Assembly (NCBI RefSeq): GCF_042662225.1
Contig: NZ_JBHSYQ010000001.1
Location: forward strand, 62,001-126,000
DNA: 64,000 nt
Origin: Nibribacter roseus
Lineage (GTDB): Bacteria; Bacteroidota; Bacteroidia; Cytophagales; Hymenobacteraceae
Direction: 5' to 3'
Positions 49,796-58,323 of the stretch are shown here, piece after piece. The translations under genes and the position numbers were made by a program. Every line of letters starts with the position of its first letter. Within the stretch, counting starts at the first letter, position 1. The notes beneath the pieces were generated by a model. It made no database searches, was not told the DNA's origin, and was given only the letters and a program-made list of their open reading frames with translations.

Positions 49796-52651
49796 ATGTT
49801 ACGAAAAATACTAAGCCTGTTAGGCTTACTGTGCTTTATTATAAGTACAGCCTTTGCCCAAAGCGGTACTGTCAGAGGGCAGCTTAAAAGCAGTGAAACC
49901 GGTGAAGAGCTCATAGGGGCAACTGTTATGGTGAAAGGTACAACTTACGCCGCCGCCACCGACTTGGATGGTAAATTCAACCTGACCAACGTAAAGCCAG
50001 GTACCTATGAGGTAGTAGCCTCCTATCTTTCTTACGAGACAAAAACTTTAACCGGAGTAGTAGTAAGACCTGGTGAAGTAACCGTACTAAACGTACAATT
50101 GGGTGCCGCCGCTGAAAAATTACAGGAAGTAGTAGTAGAAGGCAGAGCCATCCGAAATTCAGAAAACAACCTGCGCAACATGCAGCGCAAATCGGCTACC
50201 GTAATGGATGGTGTATCTGCCGAACAGTTCTCTCGCAGTGGAGACAGTGATGCTGCCGCTGCTTTAACCCGGGTTACCGGACTTTCTATTGAAGGAAGCA
50301 AATATGTATATGTACGTGGTCTAGGGGACCGCTACGTGAAGACATCATTAAACGGCGCCGAGGTGCCTGGGCTAGACCCCAACCGTAATACTGTGCAGAT
50401 GGACCTTTTCCCGGCCAACCTGCTTGATAACCTTACCGTCTCTAAGACTTTTACACCCGACATGCCAGGTAGCTTTTCCGGTGGGTTTGTCAATATCACT
50501 ACCAAAGATTTCCCAGATAGATTTACCCTCCAATTCTCAACATCCATTGGTGTAAATGATCAAACTACTTTTAACGGTAAATTTTTAAGCTCAAACAGAG
50601 GCAAAACTGACTGGTTGGGTTTTGACGATGGTACCAGAGCCGTACCAGAAGAAATCAACTTTGAAATTCCTTTCGAGAGCTCAACTAATGCTGATAGAGC
50701 TGAGAAAATAGATAGAGCCACTAACGCCTTTAATCAGGAAATGGCACCTGTGAGAGCGACAGCACCAGTAAACCATTCCCACTCTTTCTCATTAGGTAAC
50801 CAGACCGAATTATTCGGGCGTCAGTTCGGCTACGTAGTGGGTCTTTCTTATCAGCGATCTTTCTCTTACTATAATAATGGCACTTTTGGGCTGTGGGAAC
50901 TGACCAGCAAAGACGCCGAAGGCCTTTTGGTGGAAAGCTTGTTAGAAGATGAGCGCGGAGTAGAAGATGTTTCTTTAGGTTTTTTGTCTAACTTCTCCTT
51001 CAAGTTCAACAATAACAACAAAATCTCTCTGAACCTTATCCGGAACCAGAGTGGACAGAACTCCAGCCGTTACCTTAACGGTATCTTTCCTGAAACTTCG
51101 GGGGTGTATGATAACCGCGCCATCTTTGAATCAAGAGCATTGCACTACACCCAACGCGCCTTATCCAGCGCCCAACTAAAAGGAGAGCACTTATTGCCAG
51201 GCTTCATGAACAGTACCATCAACTGGTTAGGTTCTTTCACACTCTCACAGCAAGATGAACCAGACTTGCGCTTCTTCGCTAATGACTACTTTGTGACTGG
51301 CACAGATACTGCATATCGTATTCAGCCAGCCGCTTATACCTTGCCCGCCCGTTTCTTCAGAGATTTAGATGAAACAAACTTAGATATAAAAGTAAACATT
51401 ACTACTCCTTTCAAAATATGGAATGGCCTAGAGGCAAAGACTAAGTTTGGAGCAGCCGCCCTACGTAAAGACAGAGCTTTTCGAGAAAACATTTATCGTT
51501 ACCGCTTCACAAATGAGTATGATTACAACGGCAGCATTTTAGATTTCTTCGCTCCAGAAAATTTAGGCGTAGTTTCTCAGCCTGGTGACCCTGAGAACGA
51601 TGGTCTTTACCGCTATGGAGTATATCTGCAAGACGGGTCACAGCGCACCAACAACTATGACGGCGACGAGACTATCTACGCTGGTTATGGAATGATTGAT
51701 TTGCCTGTGAACGAGAAACTGCGTGTAGTGACCGGTGCCCGTGTTGAGGTAACTGATATCTATGTTGAGAGTTTTAATAAAAGTTTGAATCCAGGTGAGT
51801 TGAAGCAGGTAGATGTGTTACCTTCTATTAACACTACATATAGCCTGACAGAAAAAACCAATCTGCGCCTAGGTTATTCCCGCACCCTGGCAAGACCTAA
51901 CTTCAGAGAAATTGCTCCTTACACTTCTTTTGACTTTGTGGGCGAGCCTGCTTTTACCGGAAACGCTAACCTGAAAAGAACCCAAATTGACAATTTTGAT
52001 GCTCGGTGGGAGTGGTATCCTAACGTTGGGGAATTCCTAAGTGTGAGTGCCTTTTACAAAAACTTTAAGAACCCAATTGAGCGCAGCATCAATACTTTGG
52101 CTCTGAACAATGAAATCTTTATCCAGAATGTGAACAACGCTAAGGTATACGGGTTAGAGTTTGAGGTTAACAAGCGGTTCTCTTTTATCTCTCCGGCTCT
52201 TGAAAACTTTGTAGGTAGCGCCAATCTTTCGCTTATAAAGTCAACTGTAAGCATCTCTGAACGTGAATTAGAACAGATACGGGCGGTGAGACCTGATGCA
52301 GAATCAACTAGACCTTTGTTCGGGCAGTCTCCGTTTGTGGCAAACGCCAGCTTAAGCTACCAAAGCGACCCTTTGGGTTTAGTCGCCACCGCCAGCTATA
52401 ACGTGTTTGGCGACAGAATTTCGGCTATCTCAATTGGTGGTACGCCTAATATCTATGAGCGTTCTCGACCAATGGTAAACATGGTGGTGTCAAAGCGGAT
52501 TGGGCAGCACTTTACAGCTAAGGTAGCTGCAGAGAACATTCTGAACCCAGAATACAAGAACAGCCACGAGTATAATGGCGCAGAATACATCTACAGTTCT
52601 TATAAACTCGGCAGAACCTTCTCCTTTGGGTTGACTTATTTAGTTAACTAA
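49796..52651 (+). CDS. TonB-dependent receptor with carboxypeptidase-like domain
   Basis: Outer-membrane active transporter of 951 aa. Signal peptide MLRKILSLLGLLCFIISTAF (cleaved before AQ) is followed by a carboxypeptidase D-like domain (about 24-105: TVRGQLKSSETGEELIGATV). The plug domain (about 115-240) contains LTRVTGLSIEG and KYVYVRGLGDRYVKTSLNGA. The barrel starts near 245 and the chain ends RTFSFGLTYLVN. It forms a unit with the beta-helix lipoprotein upstream; no SusD-like gene is present, so a SusCD system is unlikely. Confidence 0.93.
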   Translation: MLRKILSLLGLLCFIISTAFAQSGTVRGQLKSSETGEELIGATVMVKGTTYAAATDLDGKFNLTNVKPGTYEVVASYLSYETKTLTGVVVRPGEVTVLNVQLGAAAEKLQEVVVEGRAIRNSENNLRNMQRKSATVMDGVSAEQFSRSGDSDAAAALTRVTGLSIEGSKYVYVRGLGDRYVKTSLNGAEVPGLDPNRNTVQMDLFPANLLDNLTVSKTFTPDMPGSFSGGFVNITTKDFPDRFTLQFSTSIGVNDQTTFNGKFLSSNRGKTDWLGFDDGTRAVPEEINFEIPFESSTNADRAEKIDRATNAFNQEMAPVRATAPVNHSHSFSLGNQTELFGRQFGYVVGLSYQRSFSYYNNGTFGLWELTSKDAEGLLVESLLEDERGVEDVSLGFLSNFSFKFNNNNKISLNLIRNQSGQNSSRYLNGIFPETSGVYDNRAIFESRALHYTQRALSSAQLKGEHLLPGFMNSTINWLGSFTLSQQDEPDLRFFANDYFVTGTDTAYRIQPAAYTLPARFFRDLDETNLDIKVNITTPFKIWNGLEAKTKFGAAALRKDRAFRENIYRYRFTNEYDYNGSILDFFAPENLGVVSQPGDPENDGLYRYGVYLQDGSQRTNNYDGDETIYAGYGMIDLPVNEKLRVVTGARVEVTDIYVESFNKSLNPGELKQVDVLPSINTTYSLTEKTNLRLGYSRTLARPNFREIAPYTSFDFVGEPAFTGNANLKRTQIDNFDARWEWYPNVGEFLSVSAFYKNFKNPIERSINTLALNNEIFIQNVNNAKVYGLEFEVNKRFSFISPALENFVGSANLSLIKSTVSISERELEQIRAVRPDAESTRPLFGQSPFVANASLSYQSDPLGLVATASYNVFGDRISAISIGGTPNIYERSRPMVNMVVSKRIGQHFTAKVAAENILNPEYKNSHEYNGAEYIYSSYKLGRTFSFGLTYLVN

Positions 52652-52766
52652 AATAAAATTATATCCCTATAAAGAAATCTTCAAAAAAAGTTGGCTATCA
52701 ATATGGGTGAGATAATATGATAGACCAATCACTTTGCGCGCGAATTAGTCTCTCGCGTTGCAAGGG

Positions 52767-52791
52767 GCCCGCCAAATTGGCGGGCTTTTTT
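52767..52791 (+). terminator. terminator of the receptor gene
   Basis: GCCCGCCAA-A-TTGGCGGGC followed by six T residues. Confidence 0.93.
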
Positions 52792-52915
52792 GTTTTCATT
52801 TATTTTGCCTCTTTAAAAAACAAGACTAAAGCGCCTGTCTTAATGGGTAATTAATTCCTTTTATTGAGATTTTAAGTATTTGTTATTTGCCTTACTTTCC
52901 TAAAAGAAACCGCTT

Positions 52916-52953
52916 CGTTTTTGGCCAGTTTTCCTCGAAACATGCTCAAAAAC
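52916..52953. repeat. dispersed palindrome, copy 23
   Basis: CGTTTTTGGCCAGTTTTCC pairs with GAAACATGCTCAAAAAC. It lies upstream of the ccmB promoter. Confidence 0.7.
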
Positions 52954-53008
52954 ATTAGTCTGGTCGGGAATATTGACGCAAATCATCCATCCGCACTCTT
53001 TTGTGTTG

Positions 53009-53016
53009 TACCTTTG
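53009..53016 (+). promoter_or_regulatory. -7 element for ccmB
   Basis: TACCTTTG, 17 bp before the GTG start chosen for ccmB. No matching TTG box at 19-21 bp. Confidence 0.5.
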
Positions 53017-53032
53017 CCGAAAAGAAGAAAAA

Positions 53033-53701
53033 GTGCTGCTGAAAGAGGTTATATACCTGATGCAAAAGGATTTTGTGCTGGAATGGCGGCAGAAGTATGC
53101 TTTTAACGGCATGCTACTGTACGTTGGCAGCACAGTGTTTATTTGCTACCTCAGCTTCAGCTTACGCTTTGGAGCCTTGGAAGTGCCGGTCTGGAACGCG
53201 CTGTACTGGATAATTTTATTGTTTACGGCGGTAAATGCCATAGCCAAAGGTTTTGCCCAAGAGAGCCGCGGGCGGTTGCTCTACTACTATAGCGTAGTGA
53301 GTCCGCAGGGTGTAATTGTAGCCAAGATGCTATATAACGCCGCGCTCATGCTTATACTGGCACTGCTTTGTTTTGCGTTTTATGCCATAGTGATAGGCAA
53401 TCCGGTGCAGGATGTAGGCATGTTTCTGCTTACCATTTGTCTGGGGGCAATAGGTTTTGCCTCTTCGCTGACTATGATTTCAGGCATTGCGGCCAAAGCG
53501 GCCAATACCGGAACCCTAATGGCAGTGTTGAGCTTCCCCGTAATGGTGCCTATGCTGCTCATGCTCATGAAGATGTCAAAGAACGCCATTGACGGTCTAG
53601 ACGCTTCGGCCAGCTTTGATGAAGCTATGTCATTACTGGCCATTAACATGATTGTGATCACAGTGTCTTATATTCTGTTCCCGTATTTGTGGCGCAGTTA
53701 A
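53033..53701 (+). CDS. ccmB: heme exporter permease CcmB
   Basis: Membrane permease of 222 aa with six helices, part of the CcmAB transporter that drives release of heme-loaded CcmE in cytochrome c maturation. The GTG start at 53033 gives MLLKEVIYLMQKDFVLEWRQ, matching family N-termini around the KDFxLEWRQKYAFNG motif; the ATG at 53060 is an alternative. KGFAQESRGRLLYYYSVVSP is the conserved cytoplasmic loop. No ccmA gene lies in the window. ccmC follows after a 155-bp gap. Confidence 0.9.
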   Translation: MLLKEVIYLMQKDFVLEWRQKYAFNGMLLYVGSTVFICYLSFSLRFGALEVPVWNALYWIILLFTAVNAIAKGFAQESRGRLLYYYSVVSPQGVIVAKMLYNAALMLILALLCFAFYAIVIGNPVQDVGMFLLTICLGAIGFASSLTMISGIAAKAANTGTLMAVLSFPVMVPMLLMLMKMSKNAIDGLDASASFDEAMSLLAINMIVITVSYILFPYLWRS

Positions 53702-53702
53702 A

Positions 53703-53735
53703 GGAATGGTTGATTGTTAGTTGTTGATTGTTGTT
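53703..53735. repeat. heptamer array (TTGATTG type), short
   Basis: 7-mers GGTTGAT, TGTTAGT, TGTTGAT, TGTTGTT just after the ccmB stop codon. Confidence 0.5.
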
Positions 53736-53856
53736 TTTTCAATTTTTTCCACATCTGTCATCCTGAAAGGAACTTGTGGGCGAGCTAGAAAAAAAAAGAT
53801 AGAGAAATAAATATTGAAGCTTTAACAGGCTTCAGAATAAAGAACAAAAAAAGAAG

Positions 53857-54522
53857 ATGAAACTCTCTTGGTGGAAATGGCTGACGATTGCCCTGTTGCT
53901 GTACACAGTAGCCAAGGGTATGCTGCAGGACGTGCCGCGGCTGGCCATTTTGAATGAGACCATCAGGAATCTGTATTTTCACGTGCCTATGTGGTTCGGG
54001 ATGATTTTGATTCTTCTGGTGTCAGTGGTGTACTCTATTCTGTACCTACGCAACCCGCTGGTAAAGCATGATATTGTGGCGGTGCAGGCGGCCAACGTGG
54101 GTATTTTGTTTGGTGTGCTGGGTATTGTCACCGGCATGGAATGGGCCAAATTCACCTGGGGCGAATACTGGAGCAACGACCCAAAGCAGAACGGAGCGGC
54201 CATTGGTCTTTTAATTTACTTCGCCTATTTGATTCTGCGCGGTTCTTTCCAGGACCATCAGCAAAGAGCCCGTATCAGCGCCATTTACAATATTTTTGCG
54301 TTTGCGGCGCTTATTCCGCTATTGTTCATCTTGCCGCGCTTAACTGACTCTCTGCACCCCGGTAACGGCGGAAACCCAGGGTTCAACGCCTATGATTTAG
54401 ATGCGCGCCTGCGGGCGGTGTTTTATCCGGCGGTACTTGGCTGGACACTGCTAGGGGTTTGGATGGTGAGCGTACGCGCGCGGCTGGAAGTTTTAAAGCA
54501 ACAACTCTATGAAAATGTATAA
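53857..54522 (+). CDS. ccmC: heme handling protein CcmC
   Basis: Membrane protein of 221 aa with six helices. It has the heme-binding WWD-type motif KFTWGEYWSNDPKQNGAAIG and the two flanking histidines, in YFHVPMWFG (helix 2 side) and TDSLHPGNGG. CcmC loads heme onto CcmE at the periplasmic face. It overlaps ccmD by 14 bp, so the two are translationally coupled. Confidence 0.94.
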   Translation: MKLSWWKWLTIALLLYTVAKGMLQDVPRLAILNETIRNLYFHVPMWFGMILILLVSVVYSILYLRNPLVKHDIVAVQAANVGILFGVLGIVTGMEWAKFTWGEYWSNDPKQNGAAIGLLIYFAYLILRGSFQDHQQRARISAIYNIFAFAALIPLLFILPRLTDSLHPGNGGNPGFNAYDLDARLRAVFYPAVLGWTLLGVWMVSVRARLEVLKQQLYENV

Positions 54523-54781
54523 ATATATTTTAACGCTGCTCTTGTTTTGGGCAGTGGGAACCTCGGCTCCGGTAATAGCACAAACAACAGCTGAAACAAC
54601 TTCTTCTTCTTCTACTCCCTTACAAAGCAACCCAGATGTGGAGATGGCCGACGTGATGCGTCAGGACGGGAAAATTTACATTGTGGTGGCTGTGCTGGTG
54701 AGTATTTTGTTGGGCGTGCTGGTGTACCTGATTAATTTAGATAGAAAAGTAAGCCGCCTGGAGAAGGAGTTTCGGCAGTAA
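54509..54781 (+). CDS. ccmD: CcmD-like small membrane protein
   Basis: 90 aa. An N-terminal signal-like helix and Ser/Thr-rich stretch precede one transmembrane helix (about 56-76: IYIVVAVLVSILLGVLVYL) and a charged cytoplasmic tail DRKVSRLEKEFRQ. Size, topology and position between ccmC and ccmE identify a CcmD-type protein, which stabilises the CcmC-CcmE complex. It is longer than proteobacterial CcmD. Start at 54509, or at a second ATG two codons later. Confidence 0.8.
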   Translation: MKMYKYILTLLLFWAVGTSAPVIAQTTAETTSSSSTPLQSNPDVEMADVMRQDGKIYIVVAVLVSILLGVLVYLINLDRKVSRLEKEFRQ

Positions 54782-54826
54782 TCCTGTTTTTGGGCTGTTT
54801 TTATAAAAACAGCCCAAAAACAGGAT
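54781..54826. repeat. dispersed palindrome, copy 24 (perfect 46-bp palindrome)
   Basis: Arms ATCCTGTTTTTGGGCTGTTT and its complement meet at a central AT with no mismatch. The palindrome begins in the ccmD stop codon and is the best-preserved copy in the window. Confidence 0.9.
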
Positions 54827-54923
54827 GTAACAAGATGAATTTGAAGAAAAGAGCCCTGGTTCGGATTTAATTTAAAGTAAGCGTTGTTCAACGTGCAATA
54901 AACCCCCTTTAGTTTTTAGTACC

Positions 54924-55352
54924 ATGAAAAGGATTCATATTATCGGGATTTTAGTCATAGCCGTGGCCATCTCCATTATGATGTCTACCGCTTCAGATGC
55001 CAGCGTGTATGTGCCTTTCTCTGAGGCCAAAGCCCGTGCCCAAGAAGGTGATGACACTAAAGTTCACGTTGTGGGCCGCTTGAAGAAAGATGCGCAAGGT
55101 CACATTGTAGGTATGAAATATGACCCGGTGCTAGACCCTAACTATTTCTCTTTTGTGCTGGTAGACACCAACCGTGTAGAGCAGACGGTAGTGTATTATA
55201 ATCCCAAACCGCAAGATTTTGACCGTTCTGAGCAGGTAGTTATTACCGGCAGCATGCAGAAAGAGATTTTCGTGGCCGATAAAATCCTGCTTAAATGTCC
55301 TTCTAAATACACCGAGAACGAGGTGAAGGTAGAAAAAACGGCAAGCCTTTAA
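54924..55352 (+). CDS. ccmE: cytochrome c maturation protein CcmE, CxxxY type
   Basis: Membrane-anchored periplasmic heme chaperone of 142 aa. A single N-terminal helix (IHIIGILVIAVAISIMM) precedes an OB-fold with HVVGRLKKDAQGHIVGMKYD and VVITGSMQKEIFVADKILLK. The heme-attachment motif, normally HxxxY, reads CPSKY, so Cys replaces the usual His, as described for some archaeal and Desulfovibrio CcmE proteins. A 97-residue-spaced Tyr remains. It lies between ccmD and ccmF, with heptamer arrays downstream. Confidence 0.9.
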   Translation: MKRIHIIGILVIAVAISIMMSTASDASVYVPFSEAKARAQEGDDTKVHVVGRLKKDAQGHIVGMKYDPVLDPNYFSFVLVDTNRVEQTVVYYNPKPQDFDRSEQVVITGSMQKEIFVADKILLKCPSKYTENEVKVEKTASL

Positions 55353-55357
55353 ATTTA

Positions 55358-55389
55358 GTCGCGAGTCTTGAGTCACGAGTCCTGAGTCA
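55358..55389. repeat. heptamer array (GAGTCNN type)
   Basis: Exact 7-bp period: GAGTCTT, GAGTCAC, GAGTCCT, GAGTCAA, starting six bases after the ccmE stop codon. It is largely complementary to 55513-55550. Confidence 0.7.
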
Positions 55390-55512
55390 AAACAGGTATC
55401 TTTCTCAAGGCTTTTGAGCTGAGCGTCTTGAACTAGCACCAAGCCTTGCCTCTTCGCTCATCTTTGTCATTGTTTACATAAAAAAGAGTTTCCGGTTTAG
55501 ATTTTGAGTTTT

Positions 55513-55550
55513 CCTGACTCAAGACTCGAGACTCAGAACTCAAGACTCAA
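55513..55550. repeat. heptamer array (GACTCNN / ACTCAAG type)
   Basis: 7-mers ACTCAAG, ACTCGAG, ACTCAGA, ACTCAAG, ACTCAAA ending 3 bp before the ccmF ATG. Inverted relative to 55358, so the ccmE-ccmF leader could fold into a long stem. Confidence 0.7.
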
Positions 55551-55553
55551 AAA

Positions 55554-58160
55554 ATGGTTAATACTTTTATTGGTGATCTGGGCCACGTAAGCGTGATTGT
55601 TGCGTTTGTAGCGGCACTGGTTTCTTCCCTCTCTTACTTTTTTGCGGCTAACCGGCCAGTGTTGGATCCCGAGCACGATGCCTGGAAAAAATTGGCCCGA
55701 ATAGCGTTTAGTGTGCACACGCTGGCGGTATTCAGCATTATTTTCGCGCTGTTCAACATAATTTACGAGCACCGCTACGAATACCACTACGCTTGGAGCC
55801 ACTCATCTAATCACCTGCCGGTGCATTATATGATTTCCTGTTTCTGGGAAGGCCAGGAGGGTTCCTTCCTTCTCTGGATTTTCTGGCATACGCTGCTGGG
55901 CCTGGTGCTCATGAAGTACGGCAAAAAGTGGGAGAGTCCGGTAATGGCCGTCTTCTCGTTCGTGCAGCTGTTCCTGACGTCCATGATTTTGGGCATTGTG
56001 ATCGGTGACCTGAAAGTAGGTTCCTCTCCGTTCATTCTCATGCGCGATTTCATGACCGAGGCACCTGTCTTTAAAATGGATCCTAATTTCATTCCGGAAG
56101 ATGGTACAGGTCTGAACCCGCTTTTGCAGAACTACTGGATGGTGATTCACCCACCGGTGCTGTTCCTGGGCTTTGCCGCTACGTTGGTGCCGTTTGCTTT
56201 TGCCATTGCCGGCCTTTGGAAAAAAGAATTCTCCTCCTGGACCAAACCTGCGTTGCCTTGGGCTTTATTTGCCGCTGTGGTATTAGGTGTAGGAATTATG
56301 ATGGGTGCCTACTGGGCCTATGAAACACTGAATTTTGGGGGCTATTGGAACTGGGATCCTGTAGAAAATGCAGTATACATTCCATGGCTGGTGTTAGTGG
56401 GGGCAATACATACATTGTTGGCCTTCCGCAAGAGCAAATCTGCTCTGCGCGCTACCTTCATCCTATTCATTGCTTCGTTCCTGTTGGTGCTGTACGCCAC
56501 GTTCCTGACCCGAAGCGGTATTTTAGGAAACGCCTCCGTGCACTCCTTTACTGACTTAGGGTTATCTGGTCAGCTGTTCACGTACATGGCCGCTTTCTTT
56601 GTGCTGGCCATTGGTTTGTTGGCGTACCGCTGGAAATTTATTCCTACCACAGAAAAAGAAATTGCCACTTATTCAGGCGAGTTCTGGGTATTCATTGGGG
56701 CAGCAGTACTGTGTTTAGGCGCGTTTCAGGTGTTGTTCACTACGTCTATTCCGGTTTATAACTCATTCATGGGCTTTATTGGCGTAAAAACCAATATTGC
56801 CCTGCCCGCTGATCAGATTGCGCACTACACCAAATTCCAACTCTGGATGGGGGTAGGCATTGCCTTGCTTTCTGGTACCGGGCAGCTGTTGTGGTGGCGG
56901 AAGCAGGGCAAAGAAGAAAGCCTGACCTCTGTCTTCATTGTGCCGGTTATTCTGACCTTGCTCTTCACAAGCTTAATTCTGTTGCTGAGCAAAATAGGCT
57001 ACATTGAGAAAATAAACACCCCGTCTTACATAGTGCTGTTACTGGCTTCTCTGTATGCGGTGTTCAGTAATCTGGCTATTTTGCTGGGTGTGTTGCGCAA
57101 GAAGGTGTCTATTGCCGGTGGCGCCGTGGCGCACATTGGAGTAGCCATGATGCTGTTGGGCGTTCTGTTCTCTTCGGGCTATTCAAAAATCATATCTCAG
57201 AACATGTCTGGTATGGTGTATGCCCGTGAGTTTGGAGACGAGATCAACCGCGACAACGTGCTACTTTGGCGTAACACTACTACTGACATGGGCCCTTATA
57301 AAGTAACTTACACAGGTCAATACCTGGAAGTGAAAGGTGTTCCAGAATATGTAAATAAAGAATTGCTTTTCCGTTTGGCAGATGAATATAAAGCCATTGC
57401 CCGTGGTCCAATCAAAGACGGGGAAAACGTTTTGTTTCAGCCCGGCGATACGGTAGAAGTATATCCAGAAAACACTTACTACCAGGTAGAGTATCGTAAC
57501 CGTGAGACAGACGAGGCATTTGTGCTATACCCGCGGGCGCAGGTAAACCCAGACATGGGGCTTTTGGCCTCGCCAGACGTGAAAATGTTTGCCACCAAAG
57601 ATTTGTACACGCACGTGTCTACCATTCCAGATCCGAACGAAGCGAAGGACTGGGGCGAGCTGAAAGAATATAAAGTGCAGATTGGCGACACTATCTTCAT
57701 TAACGATTACGTGGCGGTGTTGCACGGCATTGAGCCAGCAAAAGACACTATGCTTCTGAACTTAGGTGCGGGTGACGTTGCAGTACAAGCTAACATGAAA
57801 GTGCTGGGCGAGAAAAGAACGTACCACGCTCACCCTATCTATGCAATTAGAGACCGAATGGTAGGCCAGGTGCCGGAAGAGATTGAAGACTTAGGCCTGC
57901 GGATTCTGCTCATGAACCTTGACCCTGAAAAAGGTGAAATCACTATTGGTATCAATGCTTCGCAGAAAGATTACATCATTCTGAAGGCCATGGAGAAACC
58001 GTTTATCAGTATCTTATGGATTGGTACCCTTGTCATGAGCCTCGGATTTGTAATGGCCATTGTTCGCCACTACAAAGACGGTAAAAGAAACAGCGCATCT
58101 GGTAAACCAAAAGGAACTGCCGGTAAAGTAAAACCTAAGAAGGGTGAGCTGGTAGCCTAA
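55554..58160 (+). CDS. ccmF: cytochrome c heme lyase subunit CcmF
   Basis: Large membrane protein of 868 aa with about 15 helices, ligating heme to apocytochrome c. The WWD domain is ETLNFGGYWNWDPVENAVYI near residue 255. Conserved histidines include those in WMVIHPPVLFLG and VGAIHTLLAF. FLTRSGILGNASVHSF is the typical downstream motif. A soluble periplasmic insert (about 560-790) precedes the last helix. The ATG at 55554 follows a heptamer array. ccmG and ccmH are not seen in the window. Confidence 0.94.
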   Translation: MVNTFIGDLGHVSVIVAFVAALVSSLSYFFAANRPVLDPEHDAWKKLARIAFSVHTLAVFSIIFALFNIIYEHRYEYHYAWSHSSNHLPVHYMISCFWEGQEGSFLLWIFWHTLLGLVLMKYGKKWESPVMAVFSFVQLFLTSMILGIVIGDLKVGSSPFILMRDFMTEAPVFKMDPNFIPEDGTGLNPLLQNYWMVIHPPVLFLGFAATLVPFAFAIAGLWKKEFSSWTKPALPWALFAAVVLGVGIMMGAYWAYETLNFGGYWNWDPVENAVYIPWLVLVGAIHTLLAFRKSKSALRATFILFIASFLLVLYATFLTRSGILGNASVHSFTDLGLSGQLFTYMAAFFVLAIGLLAYRWKFIPTTEKEIATYSGEFWVFIGAAVLCLGAFQVLFTTSIPVYNSFMGFIGVKTNIALPADQIAHYTKFQLWMGVGIALLSGTGQLLWWRKQGKEESLTSVFIVPVILTLLFTSLILLLSKIGYIEKINTPSYIVLLLASLYAVFSNLAILLGVLRKKVSIAGGAVAHIGVAMMLLGVLFSSGYSKIISQNMSGMVYAREFGDEINRDNVLLWRNTTTDMGPYKVTYTGQYLEVKGVPEYVNKELLFRLADEYKAIARGPIKDGENVLFQPGDTVEVYPENTYYQVEYRNRETDEAFVLYPRAQVNPDMGLLASPDVKMFATKDLYTHVSTIPDPNEAKDWGELKEYKVQIGDTIFINDYVAVLHGIEPAKDTMLLNLGAGDVAVQANMKVLGEKRTYHAHPIYAIRDRMVGQVPEEIEDLGLRILLMNLDPEKGEITIGINASQKDYIILKAMEKPFISILWIGTLVMSLGFVMAIVRHYKDGKRNSASGKPKGTAGKVKPKKGELVA

Positions 58161-58180
58161 GCTTGCATACTTAGTTATTG

Positions 58181-58213
58181 AAAGCCTCAGAGTTTTTTCT
58201 CTGAGGCTTTTTT
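58181..58213 (+). terminator. terminator of the ccm genes
   Basis: AAAGCCTCAGAG pairs with CTCTGAGGCTTT, loop of six T, followed by TTT. Confidence 0.9.
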
Positions 58214-58220
58214 GTTGATG

Positions 58221-58260
58221 CTGTTTTAGGCCTGTTTTGCAGAAAATAGGCTCAAAACAG
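58221..58260. repeat. dispersed palindrome, copy 25
   Basis: CTGTTTTAGGCCTGTTTTGC pairs with AGAAAATAGGCTCAAAACAG, a near-consensus copy just after the ccm terminator. Confidence 0.85.
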
Positions 58261-58323
58261 CTTCATGTGCGCTTTAGCACTTGCCTTTGTAAACCTGTGT
58301 AGGAAAGCAGTAACTTAGCGGGC

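Larger units (their letters stand above)
52652..53032. other. intergenic region before the ccm genes
   Basis: Contains the receptor terminator at 52767, palindrome copy 23 and a -7 element at 53009. Otherwise featureless. Confidence 0.55.
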
